From: Bin5 sp022821545 | GTDB taxonomy: Bacteria; Chloroflexota; Anaerolineae; Caldilineales; Caldilineaceae | Assembly (NCBI GenBank): GCA_963664085.2 | Contig: CAXXLO010000002.1 | Coordinates: 3,038,001-3,102,000, forward strand | Direction: 5' to 3' | DNA: 64,000 nt | Part shown: one piece after another, positions 1-9,013 of the stretch | How the letters are laid out: every line of letters starts with the position of its first letter | Position numbering within the stretch: the first letter of the stretch is position 1 | Position numbers and translations under genes: made by a program | Notes under the pieces: model-generated | What the model was told of the DNA's origin: nothing | Databases searched by the model: none | Seen by the model: only the letters and a program-made list of their open reading frames with translations

Positions 1-2
1 CC

Positions 3-941
3 GCGGCCGGCGGGCTGGTGCAACTTTTGAGCGCCCCCAGAGCTATCCTCATCGACGCCGTTTCCTATCTTCTTTCTGCGCTGGCTCTCGGCGGCGTTGC
101 CGAAGAGGAGGCGCAGCAGGCGGCACAGCCTGACGGCGAAGGCCCTGAAGGCCCTGCTTCCGGTCTGCGAATGGCCGCGGTAGCGTTCGGCCGCGAAGTG
201 GGGGAGGGCGTACACGAGCTCCTGCGGACGCCGCTCCTGAGAGCGCTTACGGTCACATCCAGTCTGGGCATGCTGGCGGGTTCGCTGGCGTCGGCCGTAC
301 AGATGCTCTTCCTGGTCGAACAGCTGGGATTCACGCCTTCCGTCATCGGCATTGTCGCAGCCTGCAGCGGGGCGGGCTCTCTTCTGGGCGCGGTGGTTGC
401 CGGAAGGGCGGCGCGCATTCTGCAGGCTGGAAGGACGCTCGTTGTGGGTAAAGTTCTGTGGATTGCCGGCGCCTTGCTACTGGCCGCTGCAGACCTGACC
501 GGTTACGAGCTGGTTGCCGCCGGCGCGGCGCAGGCGCTGGTCGGACTGGGCAGCACGCTCTACTTCGTAAATCAGATCAGTCTGCGCCAGGCGATAACGT
601 CGGTTCGGCTGCTGGGACGCGTGACGGCGGCTCGCCGCTTCGTTCTCTTCGGCGCGGCAACGGGCGGGGCCCTGATCGGCGGCGTTCTCGGAGAGGCAAT
701 CGGCCTGCGGGCGACGCTCCTGGCCGGCGCCGCGGCCCTTGCAACGGAACTGGCCCTGCTCTACTTCTCAAGAGTCCGGGGGGCGAAATCGAGTAGTGGG
801 AAAGTCAGGACTTGGCCCTCTGCGTTCCCGACAGCGGCGCAAAGTCGACGATGTGAAATCGAAGAAACAGGGCAAGCGCGCCCGCCAGCAACAGACCTGC
901 AAGCAGCCAGAACATCCCCCCATAGCCCAGGCCGGCGATAA
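3..941 (+). CDS. MFS transporter, C-terminal part (5' truncated by window edge)
   Basis: The reading frame is already open at base 3, so the true start lies upstream. The visible part holds several hydrophobic helices and the stretch SAPRAILIDAVSYLLSAL (residues about 9-25), which matches the loop between helices 5 and 6 in MFS_3-type exporters (EntS/macrolide-efflux-like), where a PxxxxxDAxSFxxSA pattern is common. Four to six further helices follow, ending near base 780 (LLYFSRV). The last ~50 codons are polar and lie antisense to the 3' end of the neighbouring convergent MFS gene, so they may be readthrough created by loss of the original stop. Substrate cannot be told from sequence. The family assignment is good; the exact subfamily is inferred. 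Confidence 0.75.
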   Translation, partial: AAGGLVQLLSAPRAILIDAVSYLLSALALGGVAEEEAQQAAQPDGEGPEGPASGLRMAAVAFGREVGEGVHELLRTPLLRALTVTSSLGMLAGSLASAVQMLFLVEQLGFTPSVIGIVAACSGAGSLLGAVVAGRAARILQAGRTLVVGKVLWIAGALLLAAADLTGYELVAAGAAQALVGLGSTLYFVNQISLRQAITSVRLLGRVTAARRFVLFGAATGGALIGGVLGEAIGLRATLLAGAAALATELALLYFSRVRGAKSSSGKVRTWPSAFPTAAQSRRCEIEETGQARPPATDLQAARTSPHSPGRR

Positions 942-2082
942 GCAGCCCGCCCAACAGCGGTCCCGCCACCTTGCCGCCGTTCTTGAGCGAACCTGCCAGC
1001 CCCATGCCGGCACCCATCTCTCCCGCAGGCGCCTGCTCCGCGATCAGGGCGACGGTTGCCGGGAAGATGAGTGCCTGGGCCGCGCCCATCGCCACTGCAA
1101 CCGCCAGCAAACCGAAAGTATTCGCAGCCGTCAGCAGAAACGGGAGCGACAGCGCCAGGCAGAACATTCCCAGAGACACTGCCCTAAGGTGGCCCATCCG
1201 GTCCCCCAACCTGCCGCCCCACGGCCTGAGCAGTATGAGCGCGCCCTCTTGCGCGCTGAAAAACAGGCCGATCTCGACCGTCGAATACCCGGCAGTCAGC
1301 GCGTAAAGCGGCAGAAAAGCCTTGATTACATAGGTTACGACAAAGACCGCCGCCTCCAGGGCGCCGGAAAGCCAGATGGCGGGCGTACGCAACAGGGCCG
1401 CTTCCCTTTTTGCGAATCCGCGCATTGCATCTGAGAAGAGATCCTTGCTTACGGTCCTCTTGCGGCCGGCACCGGCTTTGAACCGCGGCGACACGCGGAA
1501 GTCGGGCCCATCGCCGCCCAGCCACAGGACCGGAATGAACGCGGCCATGCTCAGCGCGCCAATGAGGGTACACACCGTGACCGGATCCAGCGACAGCAGC
1601 AGCCAGCCCGCAACCGCCGGCCCGACCAGGTAGCCGCCGCTGCGGGCCATACCGAACCAGCCGAGCCGCTCGGCTTTCCGCTTGCCGCTGCGTTCAGCCA
1701 CATACGCCACCGTCACCGGTCCGTAGATGGCAGTGGCCGCGCCGTGCAGCAGGCGAATTGCAACCAGCTGGCCGGGCGTCTCGATCAATGCGTACAGAAA
1801 TGGCACGCCTGCGAAGATCAGCGTACCGATCAGAAGCCACAGCCTTCTCCCCATTCGATCCGAAAGCAGACCGAAAAGCGGCTTCGTCGCCATGCCGGTA
1901 AGCGTGGAGACCGAGACGATCAACCCCAGGAGCGCGTCCGACGCGCCCAGCGAGGCGGCGAAGATCGGCAGCAGGGGCGTCTTGCCCATCTGATAGGCAC
2001 TGCGAACGATGAAATCGGCAAGAGTGATCTTCAAGAGCGCAGGAGACCCTGCGCTCTTGTTTGCCGCCAGCGGAACTCGCAT
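805..2082 (-). CDS. MFS transporter
   Basis: 425 residues with about 12 hydrophobic segments, the usual MFS size. The loop 2-3 signature is visible as GLLSDRMGRRLWLL (around residue 75), and the second-half equivalent as GGRLGDRMGHLRAV (around residue 285), so both MFS halves are intact. The protein acts in the cytoplasmic membrane as a solute/proton or drug exporter; the best guess is a multidrug or sugar-efflux-type carrier because no substrate signature stands out. It is convergent with, and overlaps by 137 bp, the truncated MFS gene to its left, and its start is only 10 bp from the stop of the BNR protein gene transcribed on the same strand, so both may share a transcript. Confidence 0.85.
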   Translation of the reverse strand: MRVPLAANKSAGSPALLKITLADFIVRSAYQMGKTPLLPIFAASLGASDALLGLIVSVSTLTGMATKPLFGLLSDRMGRRLWLLIGTLIFAGVPFLYALIETPGQLVAIRLLHGAATAIYGPVTVAYVAERSGKRKAERLGWFGMARSGGYLVGPAVAGWLLLSLDPVTVCTLIGALSMAAFIPVLWLGGDGPDFRVSPRFKAGAGRKRTVSKDLFSDAMRGFAKREAALLRTPAIWLSGALEAAVFVVTYVIKAFLPLYALTAGYSTVEIGLFFSAQEGALILLRPWGGRLGDRMGHLRAVSLGMFCLALSLPFLLTAANTFGLLAVAVAMGAAQALIFPATVALIAEQAPAGEMGAGMGLAGSLKNGGKVAGPLLGGLLIAGLGYGGMFWLLAGLLLAGALALFLRFHIVDFAPLSGTQRAKS

Positions 2083-2092
2083 ATCGACGACT

Positions 2093-5000
2093 CTAAACCA
2101 CTACGGGAGGAACATCCGCCGCCTGGATTGCGGCGTTGAAATCGGCTACGCTCTCGCCCAATATCGACTCAAGGATGTCCAACTGCGCATCTACCTGGAT
2201 GCTCAGATCACCGAAGACATCATAGGTCTGCTTCGTCGGGGCATCGTCAGACGAGGAGATTACACTGATGAGATTGTGCAGCTTGGCGTTCAGCATAGTT
2301 TGCAGACGCAGCCGGTCAAAGGCGACCTTGGCTTCGGGCTGGACCAGCTGAGATTCCACCGCACCCAGCTGTTCTCCGATCTGGTCTGCCCTTTCCTTAA
2401 CCGCGGACTTTGCCTGCTCGCCGGCCTCGCTTTCGGCAACCATTTCAGCCATGGCCGTCACACGGTCACGCGTCCGCCGCAGCCGTTTTATGGCCTGATG
2501 CGTCTCGGAAAGCTTTGCGTTTACGTCCTGCCAAAGGTCAAACTGCGCTTGCATCGACTCCTGGCTTCGGTCCAGTTTGGGATCGACAAACAGTTCGAAC
2601 TGTTCGGTGTGGCTCTCCCCATCAACCGTCAGGCGCACCTGGTAGGTCCCCGGGGGCGCCATGGCGCCGGTGACACTCTTTTCCGTGAACGGGTCGCCCG
2701 GCAACTGTTCGGCGTCGGCATAGCGCATATTCCACACAAACCGGTTGAGACCTGCGCCGACGGGAATGTACTGAATCGAGGGAGTTTCCTCCTTCTCCTT
2801 TTCCATCTCCTCCTTCGCCGGTTTGGGGCCGTACGAGCGGATCTCATTGCCCGCCGCGTCGAGAAAGGCCAGGCTGACTTCCTGCGCGCCGTTCGGGAGC
2901 GTGTAGTAGACGATGGCGCCGTGGGGTGGATTCTCGCCGCCGTCGAGGACGCGGCGCGTGCTCCCGCCGGTGTCGTCCTCTTCGTCCCGGAAGGTGATGA
3001 GCTGCCCAAAGGCGAGGGCATAGTTGCGCGAATCGCCGCGCGCCCCGGAAACTGTCCAGGGAAGCCAGCGGCGCAGCGTTGCGCGCGGGGGGAAGAGCCG
3101 GGCGCCGCCTTCGTCAGAGTCCTTCAAGGCGCCGACCTGCCTCAGAGGCGTAAGGTCATCAAGGATCCAGAAGGAGCGGCCATGCGTGGCCACCACCAGG
3201 TCTCCTTCCTTGACGATCATATCGTAGACCGGCGCAACCGGCAGATTGCCGGGCATCCTCTGCCACGATCCGCCGTCGTCGAACGAGACGAAGACTCCCG
3301 ACTCGGTACCCACGTAGAGCAGGCCCTCGCGTTCGGGGTCTGCCCGCAACATGCGCGTGATTTCATTTTGGGGGAAGCCGGCGTCGAGCCGCTGCCAGCT
3401 CTGGCCCAGGTCGGTCGTCTTGAAGAGATAGGGGCTGTAATCATCCAGCTTGTAGCGGGTGGCGGCGACGTACACAGTCGAAGGATCGTGCGCGCTCGGT
3501 TCGATGACGGTCACGAGGCTCCACTCCGGCAGGTCCGGCGGCGTAACGTTGCGCCAACTGCCGCCTCCGTCCTCGCTGATATGAATCAGGCCGTCATCGC
3601 TGCCAGCCCAGAAGAGGCCCTTCTGGTGGGCGGACTCGATAAAGGTTGAAATCGTGCAGTAGTGCTCCGCCCCGCTCGTATCCAGGGTAAGCGGCCCACC
3701 GGACGCTTCCAGCTTGCTCTCATCGTTGCGGGTCAGGTCCGGGCTCAGAATCTCCCAGGAGCTGCCTTCGTCGGTCGTGCGAAAGACGCAGTTTCCGCAG
3801 GTATAGAGCACATTGGTGTCGTGGGGGCTGAAAAGGATCGGGAAAGTCCAGGGGAATCGGTACTTCATCTCTTTGGGGCCGAATCCGCTGAACGGTTCCG
3901 GCCACACGGTTACCAGCCGGATCTGCTTTGTGCGGTGGTCGTAACGTTGCAACGCGCCGCCGCCGCCGGGCGATGAACCGACCGCGCCGACGTAAACGAT
4001 GTCGGAGTCGTCCGGCTTGACGGCGATGTATCCGCTCTCGCCCGTGCCCGCCGGGTAACAGTCGCCCCAGGGAATCGCGCCCTTTTCGGTTGCGCTGGGG
4101 ACCGCGATGCTGGAGTTGTCCTGCTGCGTGCCGTAGACGTGATAAGGTTGCTGGTTGTCCACGTCCAGATGGTAGTACTGGCCCGTGAGCTGGTTGTAAA
4201 TGGTGCTCCAGGTTTCGCCGCCGTTATAGCTGACGCAAGCCCCGCCGTCATTGCCGTTTATCATCCTGTGCGGGTCGGCGGGGTCGATCCAGAGGTCGTG
4301 ATTGTCGCCATGCGGCGTCGTGATCTCGGTCCAGTTCTTGCCGCCGTCGACACTTTTCCACATCTTCAGGTTGTTTACGTAGACGGTGTCGGGGTCCTGC
4401 GGGTCGGCGAAGATATGCAGGTAGTACCATGGCCGGTTCAGCAGGTCCTGGTTGTTCGTGAGATGCTCCCAGGTGGCGCCGCGGTCATCGGAGCGGTATA
4501 CGCCCGAATTCTCACCCTCCGCCTCCACGATGGCCCAGACGCGGCTGGGCTGGGCAGGCGAAACGGAAATTCCTATCTTTCCCAGAATCCCTTCCTGGGG
4601 CAGGCCGGGGTTGCGGCTGATTTCGGTCCAGCTGTCGCCGCCGTCGGTCGATTTCCACAGGCCGCTGTCGGGGCCGCCGCTGACCAGTTCCCAGAAGTGG
4701 CGATGCACCTGCCAGATTGAGGCATAGATAATTCTGGGATTGGTGACGTCCAGCGTAAGGTCCACCGCGCCGGCCCTGTCGCTGACGTAAAGAACACGCT
4801 CCCACGATTCTCCGCCGTCGGTGGAGCGGTAGACGCCGCGCTCGTTGTTCGGCCCGAAGGCGTGACCCAGCGCAGCCACGTAGACGGTGTCGGGGTCCTG
4901 CGGGTGGATACGAATTTCGCCGATGTGATGGCTGTCGCGCAGGCCAACGTTTTTCCAGGTCTCGCCGCCGTCGGTGGACTTGTAGACCCCGTTGCCCCAG

Positions 5001-5287
5001 CTTACGTCCAGGCGGATGGTCGACTCACCCGTACCGGCGTAGATCACGTTGGGGTCGGCCTCGGAAACTGCGAGTGCGCCGACCGAGGAGACGTCGAACT
5101 GCCCGTCGGTGATGTTTTCCCAGTAATGGCCTCCGTCGACCGTCTTCCAAACACCACCTGCCACCGCGCCAAAGTAGAAGACGTTCTTGTCAGTCGGATG
5201 TCCTGCGGCCGCGACCACGCGTCCCCCGCGCGGCGGACCGATGCAACGAAACTTGAGGGCATCCCACGCCGCAGATTCGTTTTTCAT
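2093..5287 (-). CDS. Large Asp-box (BNR/sortilin-like) beta-propeller protein
   Basis: 1064 residues. At least ten Asp-box motifs (SxDxGxxW) are visible, for example KTVDGGHYWENI, KSTDGGETWKNV, RSTDGGESWERV, KSTDGGDSWTEI, RSDDRGATWEHL, KSVDGGKNWTEI, RTTDEGSSWEIL and KTTDLGQSWQRL. Their spacing suggests two stacked WD40/YVTN/BNR-like propellers (residues 1 to about 690), as in VPS10/sortilin-type 'glycosyl hydrolase' annotations. A beta-rich segment follows, and from about residue 900 a helical, charged tail. There is no signal peptide, which is unusual because related proteins are mostly exported. The start MKNESAAWDALKFR fits the family, whose members typically begin near a (F/Y)RxIGPxxGGRV segment, seen here as FRCIGPPRGGRV. 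Asp-boxes are structural, so catalytic activity is not established. Confidence 0.85.
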   Translation of the reverse strand: MKNESAAWDALKFRCIGPPRGGRVVAAAGHPTDKNVFYFGAVAGGVWKTVDGGHYWENITDGQFDVSSVGALAVSEADPNVIYAGTGESTIRLDVSWGNGVYKSTDGGETWKNVGLRDSHHIGEIRIHPQDPDTVYVAALGHAFGPNNERGVYRSTDGGESWERVLYVSDRAGAVDLTLDVTNPRIIYASIWQVHRHFWELVSGGPDSGLWKSTDGGDSWTEISRNPGLPQEGILGKIGISVSPAQPSRVWAIVEAEGENSGVYRSDDRGATWEHLTNNQDLLNRPWYYLHIFADPQDPDTVYVNNLKMWKSVDGGKNWTEITTPHGDNHDLWIDPADPHRMINGNDGGACVSYNGGETWSTIYNQLTGQYYHLDVDNQQPYHVYGTQQDNSSIAVPSATEKGAIPWGDCYPAGTGESGYIAVKPDDSDIVYVGAVGSSPGGGGALQRYDHRTKQIRLVTVWPEPFSGFGPKEMKYRFPWTFPILFSPHDTNVLYTCGNCVFRTTDEGSSWEILSPDLTRNDESKLEASGGPLTLDTSGAEHYCTISTFIESAHQKGLFWAGSDDGLIHISEDGGGSWRNVTPPDLPEWSLVTVIEPSAHDPSTVYVAATRYKLDDYSPYLFKTTDLGQSWQRLDAGFPQNEITRMLRADPEREGLLYVGTESGVFVSFDDGGSWQRMPGNLPVAPVYDMIVKEGDLVVATHGRSFWILDDLTPLRQVGALKDSDEGGARLFPPRATLRRWLPWTVSGARGDSRNYALAFGQLITFRDEEDDTGGSTRRVLDGGENPPHGAIVYYTLPNGAQEVSLAFLDAAGNEIRSYGPKPAKEEMEKEKEETPSIQYIPVGAGLNRFVWNMRYADAEQLPGDPFTEKSVTGAMAPPGTYQVRLTVDGESHTEQFELFVDPKLDRSQESMQAQFDLWQDVNAKLSETHQAIKRLRRTRDRVTAMAEMVAESEAGEQAKSAVKERADQIGEQLGAVESQLVQPEAKVAFDRLRLQTMLNAKLHNLISVISSSDDAPTKQTYDVFGDLSIQVDAQLDILESILGESVADFNAAIQAADVPPVVV

Positions 5288-5938
5288 ATCTGTATTCTCT
5301 CCGTGTTCTCTCCGTGAATTGTATGGCTGAATCGAACTGGCGCCGCTCTTGCCCAGGCGTGCGGCACCGGGCGGTGAAAGCTGAAGGGGTCAAGCCAGTT
5401 CAGACTTTCCCGGGCAACGAGTGCCTTGCGCTAACGCTCAACCGGTAGAGCGCAATCGACTCCGTCCAACGAGGAAGTGGGCTCCAAGCTTATGTGAATG
5501 AATTATATCGGGAGTTTCTGCGTTCCGGTCACTTTTACACGAGTTCGCAGCGGGAATCGGGCCTAAAGGCAAGGCGCGCATATGCTAACCGATTCCGGCA
5601 GGGAGGTCAAGGCGGAAGGGCAGTTTTTGGTTTTTGGTTTTCAGTTTTTAGTGCGGCGGCGACTTAGGGGGCAGGGGTTGGATGGGTTTCTTGGGGGCGC
5701 TGTACGAGAGATTACGAGAGATTGGGGGGCGTTGAGGGGGGGAGGGCGAGGGGAGGGCTGGTTGGCGGCGTTTGGGAGGGTTGGGGCGGGGGCGGCGGAT
5801 GGTTTTTCAGGGGATTGGGGGGCGTGAGGGGTGATTTTGGGCGGATTGGGGGGAGATTGGGGTGGATTTGCGGTTTTGGGGGCGGGCGGCGGGCAGGGGT
5901 ATACAGCCGCTGGCCGGGGGGCGCAGATTGGGTTTATA
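5288..5938. other. Intergenic region with strand-biased G-rich tract
   Basis: No convincing gene. The first 290 bp upstream of the BNR gene should carry its promoter but no clear consensus was found. From about 5620 to 5930 the + strand becomes strongly G-rich with many G3-G7 runs; bases 5736-5757 fit the G-quadruplex pattern (runs of 7, 3, 4 and 3 G with loops of 1, 3 and 1). The short open frames here have glycine/tryptophan-only composition and are not credible proteins. Confidence 0.6.
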
Positions 5939-5961
5939 CATTATTTGTAACTACTAAGCCT
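5939..5961 (+). repeat. IS66 left end: 8-bp target duplication plus 15-bp inverted repeat
   Basis: Bases 5939-5946 read CATTATTT and are repeated exactly at 7474-7481. Bases 5947-5961 read GTAACTACTAAGCCT, the exact reverse complement of 7459-7473. An 8-bp duplication is the known length for IS66-family insertion. Confidence 0.95.
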
Positions 5962-7473
5962 ATGTAACGAAACAGAGCTAATGTGGGTTTGGTCTTGGAT
6001 GATGTAGAGTAAGAAGCATGAGCAAACTGGAACAGCTGGACCGAGAGCAACTAAAGCAATTAGACCAGGAGAGCTTGATCGGTGTAATCCTGATCTTGCA
6101 GCGGCAGATGACTGAGCAACAGGAGTTGATTCAGCAGTTGCAGGATCAAGTGGCGAAAGACAGTCACAACAGCGGCAAGCCGCCGAGCAGCGATGGTTTG
6201 AAGAAAGGCAAACGCAAGAGTCTGCGCCGCTCTGGCCAGCGGCCGCGCGGGGGGCAACGCGGGCACAAAGGACGGACCTTGATGCAGGTGGCGGAACCGG
6301 ACCATGTCATCGTGCATCGGCTGACGGATTGCCCGCACTGCCAGACAGAGTTGGAGGCAGTGGCTGCCCAGCGGCATGAGAAACGGCAGGTATTCGACAT
6401 CCCGCCTGCCCGCATCGAAGTGACAGAGCATCAGGCAGAGGTGAAGCAGTGCCCTGGCTGTGGTGTGTGCGTAAAGGGAGAGTTTCCCGCCAACGTGAGT
6501 CAGCCGACCCAGTATGGTCTGCGTCTGAAAGCACTCGCCTGCTACCTCTACAGCCAACAGTTCATCCCTCTGGCGCGCATCAGGGAGTTGCTGACTGCGC
6601 TCTACGGGGATGCGCCTTCTGAGCCGGTCGTCCTCGCGGCCGCCCGCCAACTTGCCAGCCGTACGCAAGCGAGTCTGGAACAGATTCGTCAACAACTGGT
6701 TGCTGCGCCTGTCGTCCATTTCGATGAGAGCGGCATGCGTGTCGCAGGGCGGTTGCGGTGGTTGCACGTGGCCAGCACAGCAAAACTGACCCAGTACCAC
6801 GTCCATGACAAACGCGGGCATATCGGCATGCGAGCCGGAGGCATCTTGCCCCATTACAAGGGCGTTGCTCTGCATGATTACTGGCGCTCTTACCTCAAGT
6901 TTAGCGACTGTCAGCATAGCTTCTGCAACGTCCATCACCTGCGCGACCTCGCCTTTATCGTCGAACAGTACGACTAGGCATGGGCCGCAGAGATGAAGCG
7001 CTTGTTGTGCGACATCAAAGACGAAGTCGCGGCGACCTCCCAACGACACACCGCCTTGCCCGCGCACCGCTTGGCCTACTACGAGGCCGAGTACGATGCG
7101 CTCATTGCTCAGGGTTTTGCCGCCAACCCTTCCCCGCCAAAGACAAAACCCAAACCGATCGGCCGACCCAAACAGGCGCCGCCCAAAAACCTGCTTGACC
7201 GCTTGCACAGACATAAAGCCGGCGTCTTAGCCTTCATGTATGACTTCCGCATCCCTTTTGACAACAACCTGGTCGAACGCGATGTACGCATGATCAAAGT
7301 CCAGCAGAAAGTCTCCGGCTGCTTTCGTACTGAAGACGGGGCACACATCTTCTGTGCATTGCGCTCCTATATCTCCACTGCGCGTAAACATGGCCTCAAC
7401 GCCATTGATGCCATCTACAACGCTTTCCTTGACCAACCCTTCATCCCTGACAACAATCAGGCTTAGTAGTTAC
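5947..7473 (+). mobile_element. IS66-family insertion sequence (single-ORF, ISBst12-like layout)
   Basis: A 1527-bp element bounded by perfect 15-bp inverted repeats and a perfect 8-bp direct repeat. It carries only a TnpC-type transposase and no TnpA or TnpB, which is the layout known for the ISBst12 subgroup of IS66. The perfect duplication argues for a fairly recent, undisturbed insertion, although the transposase now has an in-frame amber codon. The last codons of the transposase run into the right inverted repeat. Confidence 0.93.
6018..7466 (+). pseudogene. IS66 transposase TnpC, interrupted by one in-frame TAG
   Basis: Read across one stop the frame gives 482 residues, normal length for TnpC. 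In order: N-terminal leucine-rich coiled coil (residues 1-45), a basic SSDGLKKGKRKSLRRSG linker, a zinc-binding segment with CPHC and CPGC pairs (about 110-155), and an RNase-H-like DDE core with aspartates in HFDESGMRVAG and LHDYWRSYLKF and the glutamate in NNLVERDVRMIK near the C-terminus. The TAG at 6975-6977 sits in EQYD*AWAAEM, where relatives carry Gln (QAWA). The frame is otherwise open and unshifted, so a single CAG-to-TAG change in a CCAGG context explains the break. Unless the amber codon is suppressed, the product lacks the catalytic glutamate. Confidence 0.92.
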
Positions 7474-7481
7474 CATTATTT
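7459..7481 (+). repeat. IS66 right end: 15-bp inverted repeat plus 8-bp target duplication
   Basis: Bases 7459-7473 are the exact complement of the left end, followed by CATTATTT at 7474-7481. The transposase stop codon (7464-7466) lies inside the inverted repeat. Confidence 0.95.
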
Positions 7482-7532
7482 GTTTGTTAGCCCTGTTTGT
7501 CTGTGCCCCGTGTTGCGGCGGCGGGGGACAGG

Positions 7533-7588
7533 GCTGGCAGCTAAGGGCTGGCAGCTAAGGGCTGACCGCTAAGGACTGACAGCTAAGA
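7533..7588. repeat. Four 14-bp tandem units
   Basis: Units at 7533, 7547, 7561 and 7575, consensus GCTGRCMGCTAAGG with drift toward the last copy. The array ends over the stop codon of the minus-strand gene at 7583, so it forms the immediate 3' flank of that gene. The final unit together with 7590-7596 can also form a small CTGACA/TGTCAG hairpin. Confidence 0.7.
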
Positions 7589-8587
7589 TTTGTCAGCTTC
7601 CCCTGCGGCCTTGAGACGGGCGTCAAAGTATGCCCGGTCTCTTTTCTCCTTTTCCTGCGCTGCCAGCCTGCGTTTGTACTCTTCCATCTCAGAGGTCTCT
7701 TCAATCCTGTCATGCACCTCTTTGATATATTCGAGCTGCTCCGCCAGGGCTTCGTGCGGGTCGTCGAGGCAGTAGTGGTAGTGGCCGCGCGTGGGACTGA
7801 CTGTCACGCCGGCCGGGAGTTTGGTGAAAGCCCGACCGGTCAGGGGGTCGAACGGACCCTCAGCGCTCTGCTGCGCCATAAGGGACTGCGTGTCTTCGAT
7901 ATCCAGTTGCAGATCATTCAACATGTTGGTGAGTACGGGAAGATCGGGAATCTCGGGAAGGCGGGGTCCATCGATCTGGAATTCAATCAGATTGTCATCT
8001 ATTTTTTCCAGAAAAATCTGCCTGTTTTCAAAGTAAAGGTGGCCGAAGCGGGTCTGCCCTTTCTTGTTGAGGGCCACCTGGGGGGGCTGTCCGGGGCCGG
8101 CCGGTTCGGTGAAGCGGGCGAAGCCCTGTTCGACGAGGGCCTCGGCGCGGCGGCGCTCGAGCTTGGCATAGATGCGGTCGGCCTCTTCGAGGACGTCGAG
8201 GTTGTCGGGCACGCCGAGGTGTTCGGCGGCGGCGGCCCGGACTTCTTCGGCGCGTTCTTTCTCCATGGCTTCTTCGGCGCGGCTGTAGGCCTCGAGCGCC
8301 ATTTTGACGTTGTTGGAGATGGCGTTGCTGTTGGCGGCGCTGAGGGTTCCGTCCAAGACCATTTGCCTGCACTCTTTGAGGAGTTCAAGCAGCTCTTTGA
8401 CAGGTTCGGGGATGTTTTTGGCGAAGCGGACGGCGGCGGCGGAGTTTTTGCCGCCGCGGGAACGCCATTCGCGGGCCTGTTCGGGGGACGGGCCGTGCGC
8501 GAGGCAGAGACCGCCGAACTGTTCGAGGCCGTTGGCCTGGCAGGGCTGGCCGTCTTTTCTGATTCCTGTGCAGCGCATTTTGGACAT
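7583..8587 (-). CDS. Phage-like unknown protein with N-terminal Cys/His cluster
   Basis: 334 residues from the ATG at 8587 (MSKMRCTGIRK); an in-frame start further upstream exists but lies inside the dyad region and adds low-complexity sequence. The N-terminus has the pattern C-x8-C-x10-C-x2-H (CTGIRKDGQPC then CLAHG), similar to the short zinc-binding heads of phage terminase-small-subunit-like and HGG-motif proteins. The middle (about 90-190) is acidic, helical and coiled-coil-like, and the C-terminus (about 300-334) is a charged helix. No enzyme signature is visible. It stands alone between the IS66 copy and a sugar-hydrolase gene. The phage link is an inference from the N-terminal motif only. 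Confidence 0.65.
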   Translation of the reverse strand: MSKMRCTGIRKDGQPCQANGLEQFGGLCLAHGPSPEQAREWRSRGGKNSAAAVRFAKNIPEPVKELLELLKECRQMVLDGTLSAANSNAISNNVKMALEAYSRAEEAMEKERAEEVRAAAAEHLGVPDNLDVLEEADRIYAKLERRRAEALVEQGFARFTEPAGPGQPPQVALNKKGQTRFGHLYFENRQIFLEKIDDNLIEFQIDGPRLPEIPDLPVLTNMLNDLQLDIEDTQSLMAQQSAEGPFDPLTGRAFTKLPAGVTVSPTRGHYHYCLDDPHEALAEQLEYIKEVHDRIEETSEMEEYKRRLAAQEKEKRDRAYFDARLKAAGEADKS

Positions 8588-8686
8588 TACTCCTTGGCAT
8601 GTGTCGGCCAGCGGATGTGTGTCCGGCCGGCCGGTGAGATGGATGTTGGGGCCGGGCCGCCGCTTGCGTTGTACTGAACGCGGAAA

Positions 8687-8730
8687 GGCCCAGACCAGTG
8701 ATAGCACGAAACTATCACGAGATTGGGCCT
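8687..8730. repeat. 44-bp nested palindrome upstream of the minus-strand gene
   Basis: Two nested arm pairs share one centre: AGGCCCA (8687-8693) with TGGGCCT (8724-8730), and GTGATAG (8698-8704) with CTATCAC (8712-8718), separated by 5-nt internal loops and a 7-nt apical loop. It lies 100 bp before the start of the phage-like gene. It could be an operator, a terminator-like hairpin without U tract, or an ancient element end. Confidence 0.7.
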
Positions 8731-8828
8731 CGTGGTATGCAGGGGCGTGCGCCGAAACGCAGGCCGCTGCATCAAGTATCGGAATCAGGAAAAGGCTAAC
8801 ACAGGTTTTCTACGAACGCAAGAACTGC

Positions 8829-8891
8829 GAGGAAAGAGTGAAGAGGAGAGAGGGGAGAGGGGAGAGGGGAGAGGAAGGAGAGGGGGAGGCA
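8829..8891 (+). repeat. Purine (GA) tract
   Basis: About 60 bp almost purely of G and A on the + strand with repeated GAGAGGG-like units. It lies in the intergenic region upstream of the esterase gene. Simple-sequence tract with H-DNA potential; no coding value. Confidence 0.75.
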
Positions 8892-9013
8892 CCAGTTCGG
8901 AGATGCTACTTGCAATCAACCTTGGACTGACGCGACAATGAAGGCGGCACGCGCCGGTATGACGGCAATTGCCGGAACTCTCACCATCCAATGACAATCT
9001 GAAGGACAAAACC

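Noticed and set aside
2009..3649. 546-codon plus-strand frame opposite the BNR gene
   Set aside because: Asp-box motifs on the other strand fully explain the region.
5582..5967. Glycine-rich small ORFs in the G tract
   Set aside because: Product of low-complexity G runs; frames are not preceded by a plausible start signal.
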